Source: Paludibacteraceae bacterium (lineage in GTDB: Bacteria > Bacteroidota > Bacteroidia > Bacteroidales > Paludibacteraceae). Taken from it: a DNA stretch of 64,000 bases. Location: positions 16,336 through 80,335 of the forward strand of contig JAFSKL010000028.1 of NCBI GenBank assembly GCA_017448985.1, in the 5' to 3' direction. Below, piece by piece: positions 1-8,351 of the stretch (positions are counted from its first letter, which is position 1; each line of letters begins with the position of its first letter). The position numbers were made by a program, and so were the translations under genes. The notes under the pieces are model-generated. The model was not told the origin of the DNA. It was given only the letters and a program-made list of their open reading frames with translations, and did not search any database.

Positions 1-1574
1 TTGGCCTTCTTGTCGGCCTCGGCGTTGGCCTCTGCCTCGGCTTTCATCCGCTTGATCTCTTCGTCAGAGAGGCCGGACGATGCTTCGATACGGATCTTCT
101 GCTCCTTGCCGGTTGCTTTGTCCTTGGCGGTGACATTGAGGATACCGTTGGCATCGATATCGAAGGTCACTTCGATCTGCGGTTCGCCACGACGGGCAGG
201 CATGATACCATCGAGGTGGAAGATACCGATTTGCTTGTTCTGTGCGGCCATCGGACGCTCGCCTTGGAGCACTTTGATCTCGACAGAAGGTTGATTATCA
301 ACGGCTGTGGTGAAGATCTCCGCTTTCTTGGTCGGGATAGTGGTGTTGGCTTCGATCATCTTGGTCATAACACCGCCCATGGTCTCGATACCGAGCGACA
401 GCGGGGTGACATCGAGCAGGAGGACATCCTTGACATCGCCGGTGAGGACACCGCCCTGGATAGCTGCACCTACGGCTACTACCTCGTCCGGATTAACGCC
501 CTTCGACGGAGCTTTGCCGAAGAATTTCTGTACGGCATCCTGAATAGCAGGGATACGTGTGGAGCCACCTACGAGGATGATCTCGTCAATATCGGAGGTC
601 GTGAGGCCTGCGTTCTGAAGGGCAGTCTTACACGGCGCGATAGTACGTTGAATCAGGTCATCGATCAGTTGCTCGAATTTAGCACGTGTCAGGGTCTTAA
701 CCAAGTGTGCGGGAACACCGTTTACCGGCATAATATACGGGAGGTTGATCTCCGTGGTGGTAGCAGACGAGAGCTCGATCTTGGCTTTCTCAGCTGCCTC
801 TTTGAGACGCTGCATAGCCATCGGGTCTTTGGTCAGATCGGCACCGCCGTTGTCGGCTTTGAACTCCGAAACGAGCCACTCGATGATACGATGGTCGAAA
901 TCGTCACCTCCGAGGTGGGTATCACCGTCGGTTGCTTTTACTTCGAAGACACCGTCGCCGAGTTCGAGCACGGACACATCGTGGGTACCGCCACCGCAGT
1001 CGAAGACCACAATCTTCATATCCTTGTTCGACTTGTCGAGACCGTAAGCAAGGGCAGCTGCAGTCGGCTCGTTGACGATACGACGTACATTGAGACCTGC
1101 GATCTCGCCGGCTTCCTTGGTAGCCTGACGTTGCGAGTCGTTGAAGTATGCAGGTACTGTGATGACAGCTTCGGTCACTTCCTGTCCGAGATAGTCCTCA
1201 GCGGTTTTCTTCATCTTCTGAAGGATGATGGCCGAAATCTCCTGCGGGGTATAGAGACGTCCGTCGATGTCCACACGGGGAGTGTTATTGTCGCCGCGCG
1301 TTACTTTATACGGAACACGCGCGATTTCAGACTGCAAGCGATCGTAGGTTTCGCCCATGAAACGCTTGATCGAATAGATAGTTTTGGTCGGGTTTGTGAT
1401 AGCTTGACGCTTGGCAGGGTCACCCACTTTGCGCTCACCGCCGTCGATGAATCCAACCACAGAAGGAGTGGTACGCTTACCTTCAGCGTTAGCAATGACG
1501 ATAGGCTCGTTACCCTCCATTACGGCTACACACGAGTTCGTGGTACCGAGGTCAATTCCAATAATTTTAGACAT
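1..1574 (-). CDS. dnaK: Chaperone DnaK (Hsp70), C-terminus beyond the window
   Basis: ATP-dependent Hsp70 chaperone that folds and protects cytosolic proteins with DnaJ and GrpE. About 524 codons are present, starting [18 protein letters not shown] with the phosphate-1 motif at residues 8-14. The ATPase domain shows [12 protein letters not shown] and a phosphate-2 motif [11 protein letters not shown]. The interdomain linker [14 protein letters not shown] lies near residue 380, and the substrate-binding domain runs to the window edge. The usual length is about 635-640 residues, so roughly 110 are missing only because the window ends. No dnaJ or grpE is adjacent. Identification is secure. Confidence 0.97.
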   Translation of the reverse strand, partial: MSKIIGIDLGTTNSCVAVMEGNEPIVIANAEGKRTTPSVVGFIDGGERKVGDPAKRQAITNPTKTIYSIKRFMGETYDRLQSEIARVPYKVTRGDNNTPRVDIDGRLYTPQEISAIILQKMKKTAEDYLGQEVTEAVITVPAYFNDSQRQATKEAGEIAGLNVRRIVNEPTAAALAYGLDKSNKDMKIVVFDCGGGTHDVSVLELGDGVFEVKATDGDTHLGGDDFDHRIIEWLVSEFKADNGGADLTKDPMAMQRLKEAAEKAKIELSSATTTEINLPYIMPVNGVPAHLVKTLTRAKFEQLIDDLIQRTIAPCKTALQNAGLTTSDIDEIILVGGSTRIPAIQDAVQKFFGKAPSKGVNPDEVVAVGAAIQGGVLTGDVKDVLLLDVTPLSLGIETMGGVMTKMIEANTTIPTKKAEIFTTAVDNQPSVEIKVLQGERPMAAQNKQIGIFHLDGIMPARRGEPQIEVTFDIDANGILNVTAKDKATGKEQKIRIEASSGLSDEEIKRMKAEAEANAEADKKA

Positions 1575-1603
1575 AGTATAGTTCCTTTCTTTTTAAATTA
1601 TCG

Positions 1604-1643
1604 ATTTTAGTCTACTAGTCTACTAGTTTTCTAGATGACTAGT
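1604..1643. repeat. 8-mer tandem array, unit CTACTAGT
   Basis: Five consecutive 8-nt units related to CTACTAGT lie upstream of dnaK. Two are identical, the others differ at one to four positions. The unit contains TAG, and the array lies outside coding sequence. Confidence 0.75.
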
Positions 1644-1675
1644 CATCCATAGAATGACAAAGACCGTGCCACACG

Positions 1676-1713
1676 AAAAAGTCTGCCAATTTGTCAGTTT
1701 TGGCAGACTTTTT
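1676..1713 (-). terminator. Intrinsic terminator after era
   Basis: The inverted repeat AAAAGTCTGCCAA / TTGGCAGACTTTT has an 11-nt loop and is flanked by A and T runs on both sides. It would end era transcription on the minus strand and could work both ways. Confidence 0.75.
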
Positions 1714-1715
1714 AG

Positions 1716-1743
1716 GGGTTACGGGTTACAGGTTACGGATTAC
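1716..1743. repeat. 4x7 tandem array, unit GGGTTAC
   Basis: Four heptamers (GGGTTAC twice, AGGTTAC, GGATTAC) make exactly 28 nt and abut the era stop codon. The same unit family recurs inside valS at 59004-59031 and, inverted, inside the genes at 18517 and 19874. Confidence 0.85.
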
Positions 1744-1746
1744 GGG

Positions 1747-2787
1747 TCATGACAAATCGTAGCCGTAGTGCTTGAGGCGGGAGGTGGAGGAACGCCAATC
1801 GCGGTCCACTTTGACATAGAGCTGGAGGAAGACCTGCTTCTGGAGGAAGTCCTCAATGTCCCGTCGGGCTTGTGTGCCGACACGCTTGAGGGCAGAGCCG
1901 CCTTTGCCGATAAGGATGCCTTTCTGGCTGTCGCGTTCGCAGTAAATGACTGCGTCAATGCGGATGAGTTTATCTTCTTCCTTGAAGGACTCCACTTCGA
2001 CTTCGACGGAGTACGGGATTTCTTTGTCGTAGTTCTGGAGTATCTTCTCGCGGATGATCTCGTTGACAAAGAAGCGCTCGGACTTGTCGGTCAGTTGGTC
2101 TTTTGGGAAGAAAGGCGGTCCGACGGGCAGTGCCTCTTTGATGGCGTCGAAGAGCTGGGAAACGCCGAAGCGCTCCTGTGCCGAGATAGGGAAGATTTCC
2201 GCCTCGGGCAATTGGCTGTGCCAGAAAGCAACGAGGTTCTCGAGTGTCTCTTGGGTCGTGAGGTCAATCTTATTTATTATAAGGAACACGCGCGTACCCT
2301 CGCGTTCGGCAACAGCCGCGGGCTGGGTGCCACTTTGCGGCACAGATACGCGCTGTGCCTCCGCTCTCCCCACCGAGTGCACTCCGTTAGCGCTCGTCGG
2401 GGACCCTGATTGATTACAAATCCTTTTGACCTTGGTCAGGAAATCGGCGTTGCGGTCGGGATTATCGTTGACATCGGTCACATAGAGCAGCACATCGGCA
2501 TCGACGAGGGCCGAACGCGAGAACTCGAGCATCTGACGCTGGAGCTGGTAGTTAGGCGAGAGGACTCCCGGAGTATCCGAATAGACCATCTGAAAGTCCT
2601 CGCCGTTAACAATGCCCATGATACGATGGCGGGTGGTCTGCGCCTTCGACGTGATAATCGAAAGGCGCTCCCCCACCAACGCATTCATCAGTGTCGATTT
2701 GCCCACATTGGGATTGCCCACAATGTTCACAAACCCACTACGGTGAGTCTGTGAACATTGTTTATTTACGATTTGGTCATTTACCAT
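1747..2787 (-). CDS. era: GTPase Era with an in-frame insertion
   Basis: Essential Ras-like GTPase that binds the 3' end of 16S rRNA during 30S maturation. G1 is GNPNVGKST (about residues 25-33), G3 is DTPG, G4 is NKID, and a C-terminal KH domain carries GKGGSALKRVG. At 346 residues it is about 50 longer than usual. Two additions explain this. A 17-residue N-terminal lead is encoded partly by a short repeat that supplies the ATG. About 42 residues without family similarity lie between G3 and G4 (DNA about 2288-2413). The start at 2787 is the only in-frame ATG before G1. Confidence 0.94.
   Translation of the reverse strand: MVNDQIVNKQCSQTHRSGFVNIVGNPNVGKSTLMNALVGERLSIITSKAQTTRHRIMGIVNGEDFQMVYSDTPGVLSPNYQLQRQMLEFSRSALVDADVLLYVTDVNDNPDRNADFLTKVKRICNQSGSPTSANGVHSVGRAEAQRVSVPQSGTQPAAVAEREGTRVFLIINKIDLTTQETLENLVAFWHSQLPEAEIFPISAQERFGVSQLFDAIKEALPVGPPFFPKDQLTDKSERFFVNEIIREKILQNYDKEIPYSVEVEVESFKEEDKLIRIDAVIYCERDSQKGILIGKGGSALKRVGTQARRDIEDFLQKQVFLQLYVKVDRDWRSSTSRLKHYGYDLS
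2288..2413 (-). other. Structured in-frame insertion inside era
   Basis: About 126 nt interrupt the stretch between FLTKVKRI and FLIINKIDL, which are nearly adjacent in ordinary Era. In gene direction the DNA holds nested inverted repeats: TCCCCGACGAG paired with CTCGGTGGGGA, then GGCACAG paired with CTGTGCC. It reads through with no stop. This resembles a palindromic element that inserts in frame, as Rickettsia RPEs do. The analogy is inferred; no second copy was found in the window. Confidence 0.6.
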
Positions 2788-2820
2788 TTACCAATTATTT
2801 GGTCATTTGACCATTTGATC
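2764..2820. repeat. Mixed 7/8-mer array, units ATTTACC and ATTTGATC
   Basis: Two ATTTACC heptamers are followed by three 8-mers (ATTTGGTC, ATTTGACC, ATTTGATC), with a further ATTTGGTC before them. The array fills the space between the M16 protease stop and era and provides the era start codon on the minus strand. Confidence 0.75.
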
Positions 2821-2823
2821 ATT

Positions 2824-5736
2824 TTACATGACGGCGTCAAACAACTCTTGTGTGCCGTTGAAGAGTTTGCCGGTAGTCACTTTGGTTACTTTGCAACCCA
2901 CCTTAGCTTCGATGGCCTTCGTATCGATCTTCTTTGGGTCGCCCATGAGGATGATGGTCACGGGTTTGCCCTTGATATTCTCATCGTAGAACTTCTCGAT
3001 ATCGCTGAACGAGAGAGCATCGAGAGCCGCAGCGTTCACCTTAGCGGGATCGTCCTTGTAACCGAGTCGTTGCCATGCCTCGAAGGTAGCCGCCTTATTA
3101 CGCATCAGCGGTTTGGCGGTCTGGTTCGACTGTTTCACAGCTGCGCGCAGGGCCTCTATGTTGGTCGAGTCCTTCGGCATATCACGCAGGATGTCCATAT
3201 AGACGCTGATGGCATCTGCCACCTTGTCGCTCTGGGTACCTACATAGCCGTAGAAGAAGCAGTCCTTACCAGGGAGTACAGGCGTAGCGTCCACACCGTA
3301 AGCCGTATAAGCCATCGAACGTTTCTCACGGATCTCATACATGATCAGGCCCGTGAAACCGCCGGACATATACTGGTTAAAAGCGTCCGACTGTACGTCC
3401 GAAGCAATGTCGTACGGACGACCGTTGATGTAGAAATAGAGGTCAGCCTGCTGTACGTTGCTGTTGGGCAAGAAGAGGATAGTCGGCTTGTCATAACTGA
3501 CGCGCTCTTTGACAAACGGCGAGTTGGACGGTTTCATACCTTCGGTGAGCGGCAGTTCAGCCACCAGTTTGTCCTGCGGCGTTGTTCCGCAATAGAACAC
3601 GTCGAGAGCGTAGGTACGAGCTTGCGCTACCATCGATTGAACTTTCGGCAGACCGAGCGTCCAGATGTCCGCAAACGGCACTTCGTCCAGATAAGCAGAT
3701 TTCTTGCCGTACATAGCGTACTGCATCAATGCCGATTTGAGGACGGCCGTACGTTTCTGACGACTCAGACGGCTGAAGAATTCCGAACCTTTGATGTTAT
3801 CCAACTGCTTCTGCTCGAGGTAGGGCATCAAGAGCTGACGATTAACGAGGTTCATGATCTTGCCCAAGTTCTCATCCTCGCCGGAGATACCTACGGTGAA
3901 GTACGAGTCGTTGCAACTATAGCTGACCGAACCACCAAGTTCAGCGATCTGCTGGTCGAAGTCCTTACCCTCGATGTTGGGGCTGGACATGATACCTGCG
4001 TCTTGCATCAGCGCGGTGACATACGGCAACATCGGCATCTCTTCTGCGCCGACACCGTAACGGAGCTGGAGCGTGAAGATATCGTTCTTCGAGTTCGGCG
4101 TATAGTGCAGCGTCACGTTCTCGCCGAGCGAGCTGATCTGCACATCGTTGAAATTATTGTAAGTCTGCTTGATGGCGTTCTTCGGCATCTGCTTGAAAGC
4201 CTTGGCATAAGCAGTCTCTTCGCGTGACGGCTCTACCGGTTTGATGTTCGGCTTGGGCAGCGTCTTGGGCTTCGGCGTGGTCGAGGCCTCGTCGAACGAA
4301 ACGGTCATATACGGAGCGTCGAAATACTTCTTCGCTACGCGAACAATCTCCTCTTTGGTGAGGTTCTGGATACGCTCGTTCTGCGTGAAGATGTCGTCAA
4401 TCGGCTTGTTGTACGCAAAGGCGTAGAGCAGTGACTGAATCTTAGCCTCGGGTGATTCTTCCTGCACTTTGAAGGTCTGTGCATAGAGACGCTTTACATT
4501 GGCGATCAGTTCATCGTCGATGTCACCGGCCTTGATCTTATCCACCTCTTTCATGATGATAGCTTTGGTGGCTTTGTCGGACTCGAACATCTGCTGATTG
4601 GCATCATAGTACGGCACAGCTGTGATCATGATACGGCCTGTGTTACGACGGGCATCGCTGTAAGCATAAGAAGCAGACACGTCACCCTTGGTGTTGATCT
4701 TGTCGAGCAGACCGATCTGGCCGTTATAGAGCAGCGCGCAAACGAAATCCAGTGCATCCTCGTCCGGGTCGCCATTCTTCACGCCCTGATAAACCCACGA
4801 TACCTGCGGGTTGTAACCGAGGTTATAGTGCTTGGTGGGATAGTCCTTGAACGACAGTTCCGGATAAGTGGGACGTGCAGGCAGTTGCTTGGGTTGCAGG
4901 CGCGAGAAGGTCTCCTGGATCATCGGTTTAGCTTTCTCGGCATCGAAGTCACCGACAACGATGAGCGCCATGTTGTTAGGCACATACCATGTCTCGTAGA
5001 ACTCGATCAGTTTGCTGAGACGCGGGTTCTTGAGGTGCTCGGGCAGACCGATGACGTCACGCTCGTACGGGCAGCCCTGGTAGATATCCTTCTGGAGCTG
5101 CTCCTGAACTTGCGAAGAGGGCTCATTGGCGTACATATTGTACTCCTCGAACACATTCTCCAATTCGGCTTGGAAAGTACGGAAAACGGGGTTGATCAGA
5201 CGCTCGGAGAAGATGTTGAGCCAGCGGTACATCTCAGCCTCGGGGAAGGAGTTGACGTAGGCTGTGAGGTCATAGGACGTGAACGCGTTCACACCTTCAG
5301 CGCCGATGAGGTCCAAGAGAACGAAGAAGTCCTCGAGTGAAGAGATCTCTGCCTGACGCATTGAACACTCGTTGATCTGCGTGGCCAGTTTCTCACGGGC
5401 TTTCTCATCTTTTTCGAGAGCGTACTGGTCGTACAACGCGATGATCGAATCGTAGATGGGTTTCTCTTTCTCCCAATCCAACGCACCGATCTTCTGCGTA
5501 CCTTTGAACATCATGTGCTCGAGGTAGTGCGCGAGACCTGTGTACTCGGCGGGTTCGTCCACTGCTCCTGCTCGAACTACGATGTAGCCCGAGACATCAG
5601 GCTGGTCGTGGTCTTCCCACAACAGGACAGTGAGACCGTTGTCTAACTTGTACTCAGACAGTCCCTCACGGGTCAAAGCTGAGCAAACTGCGATGCTGCT
5701 TATCAGCAACAGAGCGCTAAGTAAAAACTTTCTCAT
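2824..5736 (-). CDS. Exported M16 zinc metalloprotease, double-length
   Basis: 970-residue member of the insulinase/pitrilysin family. A signal peptide (residues 1-20, ending SIAVCSA) indicates export to the periplasm. The catalytic zinc motif HxxEH is HYLEH at residues 70-74 in the N-terminal half. The distal glutamate should fall in the segment containing ENVFEEYNMYANEPS. The C-terminal half repeats the fold without a zinc site, as in other two-domain M16 enzymes that close like a clamshell on peptides. The likely role is degradation of oligopeptides in the envelope. The substrate is unknown. Confidence 0.93.
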   Translation of the reverse strand: MRKFLLSALLLISSIAVCSALTREGLSEYKLDNGLTVLLWEDHDQPDVSGYIVVRAGAVDEPAEYTGLAHYLEHMMFKGTQKIGALDWEKEKPIYDSIIALYDQYALEKDEKAREKLATQINECSMRQAEISSLEDFFVLLDLIGAEGVNAFTSYDLTAYVNSFPEAEMYRWLNIFSERLINPVFRTFQAELENVFEEYNMYANEPSSQVQEQLQKDIYQGCPYERDVIGLPEHLKNPRLSKLIEFYETWYVPNNMALIVVGDFDAEKAKPMIQETFSRLQPKQLPARPTYPELSFKDYPTKHYNLGYNPQVSWVYQGVKNGDPDEDALDFVCALLYNGQIGLLDKINTKGDVSASYAYSDARRNTGRIMITAVPYYDANQQMFESDKATKAIIMKEVDKIKAGDIDDELIANVKRLYAQTFKVQEESPEAKIQSLLYAFAYNKPIDDIFTQNERIQNLTKEEIVRVAKKYFDAPYMTVSFDEASTTPKPKTLPKPNIKPVEPSREETAYAKAFKQMPKNAIKQTYNNFNDVQISSLGENVTLHYTPNSKNDIFTLQLRYGVGAEEMPMLPYVTALMQDAGIMSSPNIEGKDFDQQIAELGGSVSYSCNDSYFTVGISGEDENLGKIMNLVNRQLLMPYLEQKQLDNIKGSEFFSRLSRQKRTAVLKSALMQYAMYGKKSAYLDEVPFADIWTLGLPKVQSMVAQARTYALDVFYCGTTPQDKLVAELPLTEGMKPSNSPFVKERVSYDKPTILFLPNSNVQQADLYFYINGRPYDIASDVQSDAFNQYMSGGFTGLIMYEIREKRSMAYTAYGVDATPVLPGKDCFFYGYVGTQSDKVADAISVYMDILRDMPKDSTNIEALRAAVKQSNQTAKPLMRNKAATFEAWQRLGYKDDPAKVNAAALDALSFSDIEKFYDENIKGKPVTIILMGDPKKIDTKAIEAKVGCKVTKVTTGKLFNGTQELFDAVM

Positions 5737-5767
5737 TTTTGTTAATTTATTTGGTTAGTTATTTTTT

Positions 5768-5799
5768 TCGTTATCTTGAGGTCTCGAGATCTCGACCGT
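5768..5799. repeat. 4x8 tandem array, unit TCGAGATC
   Basis: Four 8-nt units (TCGTTATC, TTGAGGTC, TCGAGATC, TCGACCGT) lie between tdh and the M16 gene. A close relative sits at 44466-44497 between tkt and leuS. Confidence 0.7.
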
Positions 5800-5803
5800 T
5801 CTA

Positions 5804-6829
5804 TTACCATTCCAATAAAACCTTGCCGCATTGTCCGCTGACCATGACGTCGAAGCCTTTCTGGAAGTCTTCGAACTTGTAGCGGTGGGTGATGACCGGA
5901 CTGAGGTCGAGTCCGCCTACCAGCATCTGCTCCATCTGATACCATGTCTCCCACATACGACGGCCGGTGATACCTTTGATGGTCAGGGCATTGAAGATGA
6001 CATCTGACCAGTTGACCTGGGTGTTGGACGGCAAGATACCGAGTTGGGCGATGTTGGCACCTTTGTACATATGTTCAATCATGTCGTTGAAGGCGGCGGG
6101 AGCGCCGGACATCTCGAGTCCTACGTCGAAGCCACGGATACCGAGTTGGAACATAGCGTCCTCTATCTTCTCGCCTTTGGAGCCATCGACCGTGAGGGTA
6201 GCACCCATTTTCTTGGCTATCTCCAGACGGAGCGGGTTGATGTCGGTCACGACGATGTTCTTGGCGCCGGCGAAACGGCATATGCCTGCTGCCATCGTAC
6301 CGATGAGTCCCGCGCCCGTGATGAGCACATCTTCGCCGAGAAGCGGGAAAGCGAGGGCGGTGTGTGTCGCATTGCCGAAGGGATCCATGATAGCCGCAAA
6401 ATTATCGGGTATCTGCGGGTGCACTCTGACCACATTCGATTCAGGCACCGAGACATACTCCGCAAAACAGCCGTCACGCCCCATGATACCGAGAGAGATG
6501 GTGTTCTCGCAGACATGGCCCATACCTCGGCGGCAGTTACGGCAACGCCCACAGGTAATATGTCCTTCGGCCGTAACACGGTCACCTATCCTGAAGTTCC
6601 GTACACCGGGTCCGCAGTCCACAACAATGCCCACAAACTCATGACCCATGGTGTAAGGCGGCTTGCAGTGGCTTTGCGACCACTCGTCCCATTTATACAT
6701 ATGGAGGTCGGTACCGCAGATAGCAGCTTTGGTGACCTTGATGATCACATCGTTCACTCCCATTTCCGGCGACGGGACTTCTTCCATCCAGATACCGGGC
6801 TCGGCATATTTTTTGACTAACGCTTTCAC
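5804..6829 (-). CDS. tdh: L-threonine 3-dehydrogenase
   Basis: Zinc medium-chain dehydrogenase that oxidises L-threonine to 2-amino-3-ketobutyrate with NAD+. Catalytic zinc ligands are C38 and the GHE motif at 62-64, with T40 and H43 of the CGTDLH segment. The structural zinc cysteines are C93, C96, C99 and C107. The Rossmann motif reads GAGLIGTMAAG. The 341-residue length matches the family. The next gene downstream on the same strand is not kbl but the M16 gene; kbl lies just upstream, so kbl-tdh form the two-step pathway from threonine to glycine and acetyl-CoA. Confidence 0.95.
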   Translation of the reverse strand: MKALVKKYAEPGIWMEEVPSPEMGVNDVIIKVTKAAICGTDLHMYKWDEWSQSHCKPPYTMGHEFVGIVVDCGPGVRNFRIGDRVTAEGHITCGRCRNCRRGMGHVCENTISLGIMGRDGCFAEYVSVPESNVVRVHPQIPDNFAAIMDPFGNATHTALAFPLLGEDVLITGAGLIGTMAAGICRFAGAKNIVVTDINPLRLEIAKKMGATLTVDGSKGEKIEDAMFQLGIRGFDVGLEMSGAPAAFNDMIEHMYKGANIAQLGILPSNTQVNWSDVIFNALTIKGITGRRMWETWYQMEQMLVGGLDLSPVITHRYKFEDFQKGFDVMVSGQCGKVLLEW

Positions 6830-6834
6830 TTTTT

Positions 6835-6862
6835 AATGAATAATGATTAATGAATAATGAAT
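6835..6862. repeat. 4x7 tandem array, unit AATGAAT
   Basis: Four heptamers (AATGAAT, AATGATT, AATGAAT, AATGAAT) make exactly 28 nt between kbl and tdh. The unit contains stops (TGA, TAA) and is kept out of coding sequence. Confidence 0.85.
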
Positions 6863-6895
6863 ATTCTCATTTCTTATCTCACTTCGTTCGAACGA

Positions 6896-8122
6896 TTACT
6901 TTAGTACAGCAAGTTTCGTGCCAATCTTGATAAAGGCAGCGATACATTTGTCGAGTTGCTCGCGGGTATGGGCGGCGGAAACCTGCACGCGGATACGAGC
7001 TTGGCCTTTCGGAACGACCGGATAATAGAAGCCCGTGACATAGATACCTTCTTCCTGCAGGGCGGCGGCGAACTCTTGTGAGAGACGCGCGTCGTAGAGC
7101 ATGACGGCACAGATGGCGGATTGCGTCGGTTTGATGTCGAAACCTGCCGCTTTCATGCGTTCTACAAAGTAGGCCGTATTCTCGTGGAGACGGTCTTGGA
7201 GTTCGTTGGAGCGCGTGAGGATCTCGAAGGTCTTGATTCCTGCCGCAGCAATCATCGGCGGGATAGAATTCGAGAAGAGGTACGGCCGTGAACGTTGACG
7301 AAGGAGGTCGATGATCTCTTTCTTACCCGTAGTGAAACCGCCTACGGATCCGCCGAAAGCTTTGCCGAGCGTTCCGGTGATGATCTCTATCTTGCCGCGG
7401 AGGTCATAGAGTTCGGTTACGCCGTGTCCGGTCTTACCAACTACGCCGGCAGAGTGCGACTCATCGACCATGACGAGGGCTTTGTACTTCTTCGCCAGCT
7501 CGTAGATCTTGTCCAACGGGCAGACATTGCCGTCCATGGAGAAGACTCCGTCGGTAGCAATGATACGGAAGCGTTGCGCTTGTGCCTCTTGCAGTTTGGC
7601 TTCGAGGTCAGCCATGTCGCCGTTGGCATAGCGGTAACGCACAGCTTTGCACAGACGCACGCCGTCGATGATAGAAGCGTGATTCAAGGCATCGGAGATG
7701 ATGGCATCTTCTTCAGTCAGAAGCGGTTCGAACAAACCTCCGTTGGCATCAAAGCACGCTGCATAAAGGATGGTATCTTCGGTGCCGAAGAAGTCGGAAA
7801 TGACGCGCTCGAGTTCTTTGTGTGTGTCTTGTGTACCGCAGATAAATCGTACGGAGGCCATGCCGTAGCCGCGTGCGTCCATACGGGCTTTGGCGGCATC
7901 GATGAGCTCCTTGTTGTCAGCGAGGCCGAGGTAGTTGTTGGCGCAGAAGTTGATGACTTCCTGCTCCGCAAACCCCTCCCCGGCCCTCCCCTCAAGGGAG
8001 GGAGTAGCGACTTTGATGCCCGAACTCTGCGGGGTGATGATCACCCGTTCGTTTTTATATAAACCAGCATCTTTGATTTCTTGCAAAGTCTGCTGCAGAT
8101 GTTTCTGAAAATCGTTGTACAT
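6896..8122 (-). CDS. kbl: 2-amino-3-ketobutyrate CoA ligase (glycine C-acetyltransferase)
   Basis: PLP enzyme that cleaves 2-amino-3-ketobutyrate with CoA to glycine and acetyl-CoA, the step after Tdh. The PLP lysine is K254 in TGTLGKAFGG, and the FCANNYLG and DEATILYAACFDANGG-type regions are conserved. I choose ATG 8122 (408 residues, MYNDFQKHL) because it matches the family start; the longer frame runs into intergenic repeats. Residues about 40-52 (TPSLEGRAGEGF) are an in-frame insertion from the C/G-rich palindromic repeat, just before VINFCANNYLG. Confidence 0.95.
   Translation of the reverse strand: MYNDFQKHLQQTLQEIKDAGLYKNERVIITPQSSGIKVATPSLEGRAGEGFAEQEVINFCANNYLGLADNKELIDAAKARMDARGYGMASVRFICGTQDTHKELERVISDFFGTEDTILYAACFDANGGLFEPLLTEEDAIISDALNHASIIDGVRLCKAVRYRYANGDMADLEAKLQEAQAQRFRIIATDGVFSMDGNVCPLDKIYELAKKYKALVMVDESHSAGVVGKTGHGVTELYDLRGKIEIITGTLGKAFGGSVGGFTTGKKEIIDLLRQRSRPYLFSNSIPPMIAAAGIKTFEILTRSNELQDRLHENTAYFVERMKAAGFDIKPTQSAICAVMLYDARLSQEFAAALQEEGIYVTGFYYPVVPKGQARIRVQVSAAHTREQLDKCIAAFIKIGTKLAVLK
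7972..8004 (-). repeat. C/G-rich palindromic repeat inside kbl
   Basis: This imperfect palindrome has arms of CCCTCCC and GGGAGGG around CTCAAG. It is read on the minus strand as TPSLEGRAGEG. Related copies occur in murF-alr, serS, valS and the pseudogene at 24903-25533. Confidence 0.8.
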
Positions 8123-8160
8123 AATTGCTTTTTTGTTATAGTGACATCGGTACGACATTA

Positions 8161-8204
8161 GCATTGACTGTCGGTTGACCGTCGGTTGACCGTCGGTGGT
8201 CATA
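8161..8204. repeat. 4x11 tandem array, unit CGGTTGACCGT
   Basis: Four 11-nt units lie upstream of kbl; the middle two are identical and the outer two degenerate. Sister 11-mer arrays are at 25586-25640 and 42350-42393. Confidence 0.75.
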
Positions 8205-8239
8205 CACGATTCACTTTTCCGAGACAAACCATTTTAGGC

Positions 8240-8351
8240 AGGTTATTAAATAATTCCCTGTTCCAAGGCAAAAGACCTTGAACAGGTTATTAAATAATTC
8301 CCTGTTCCAAGGCAAAAGACCTTGAACAGGTTATTAAATAATTCCCTGTTC
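8240..8351 (-). repeat. 44-nt tandem duplication carrying a hairpin and the gdhA stop region
   Basis: A 44-nt unit is repeated twice exactly, with a third 24-nt partial copy that is the 3' end of gdhA itself. Units start at 8240, 8284 and 8328. Each complete unit contains an inverted repeat CCTGTTCCAAGG / CCTTGAACAGG with a 7-nt loop. The hairpins lie just past the gdhA stop and may act as transcription terminators or mRNA 3'-end stabilisers, although no T run follows. Confidence 0.85.

Noticed and set aside
216-1610. 464-codon plus-strand frame opposite dnaK
   Set aside because: The minus strand encodes DnaK with all family motifs; the plus frame is a shadow with no recognisable domain.
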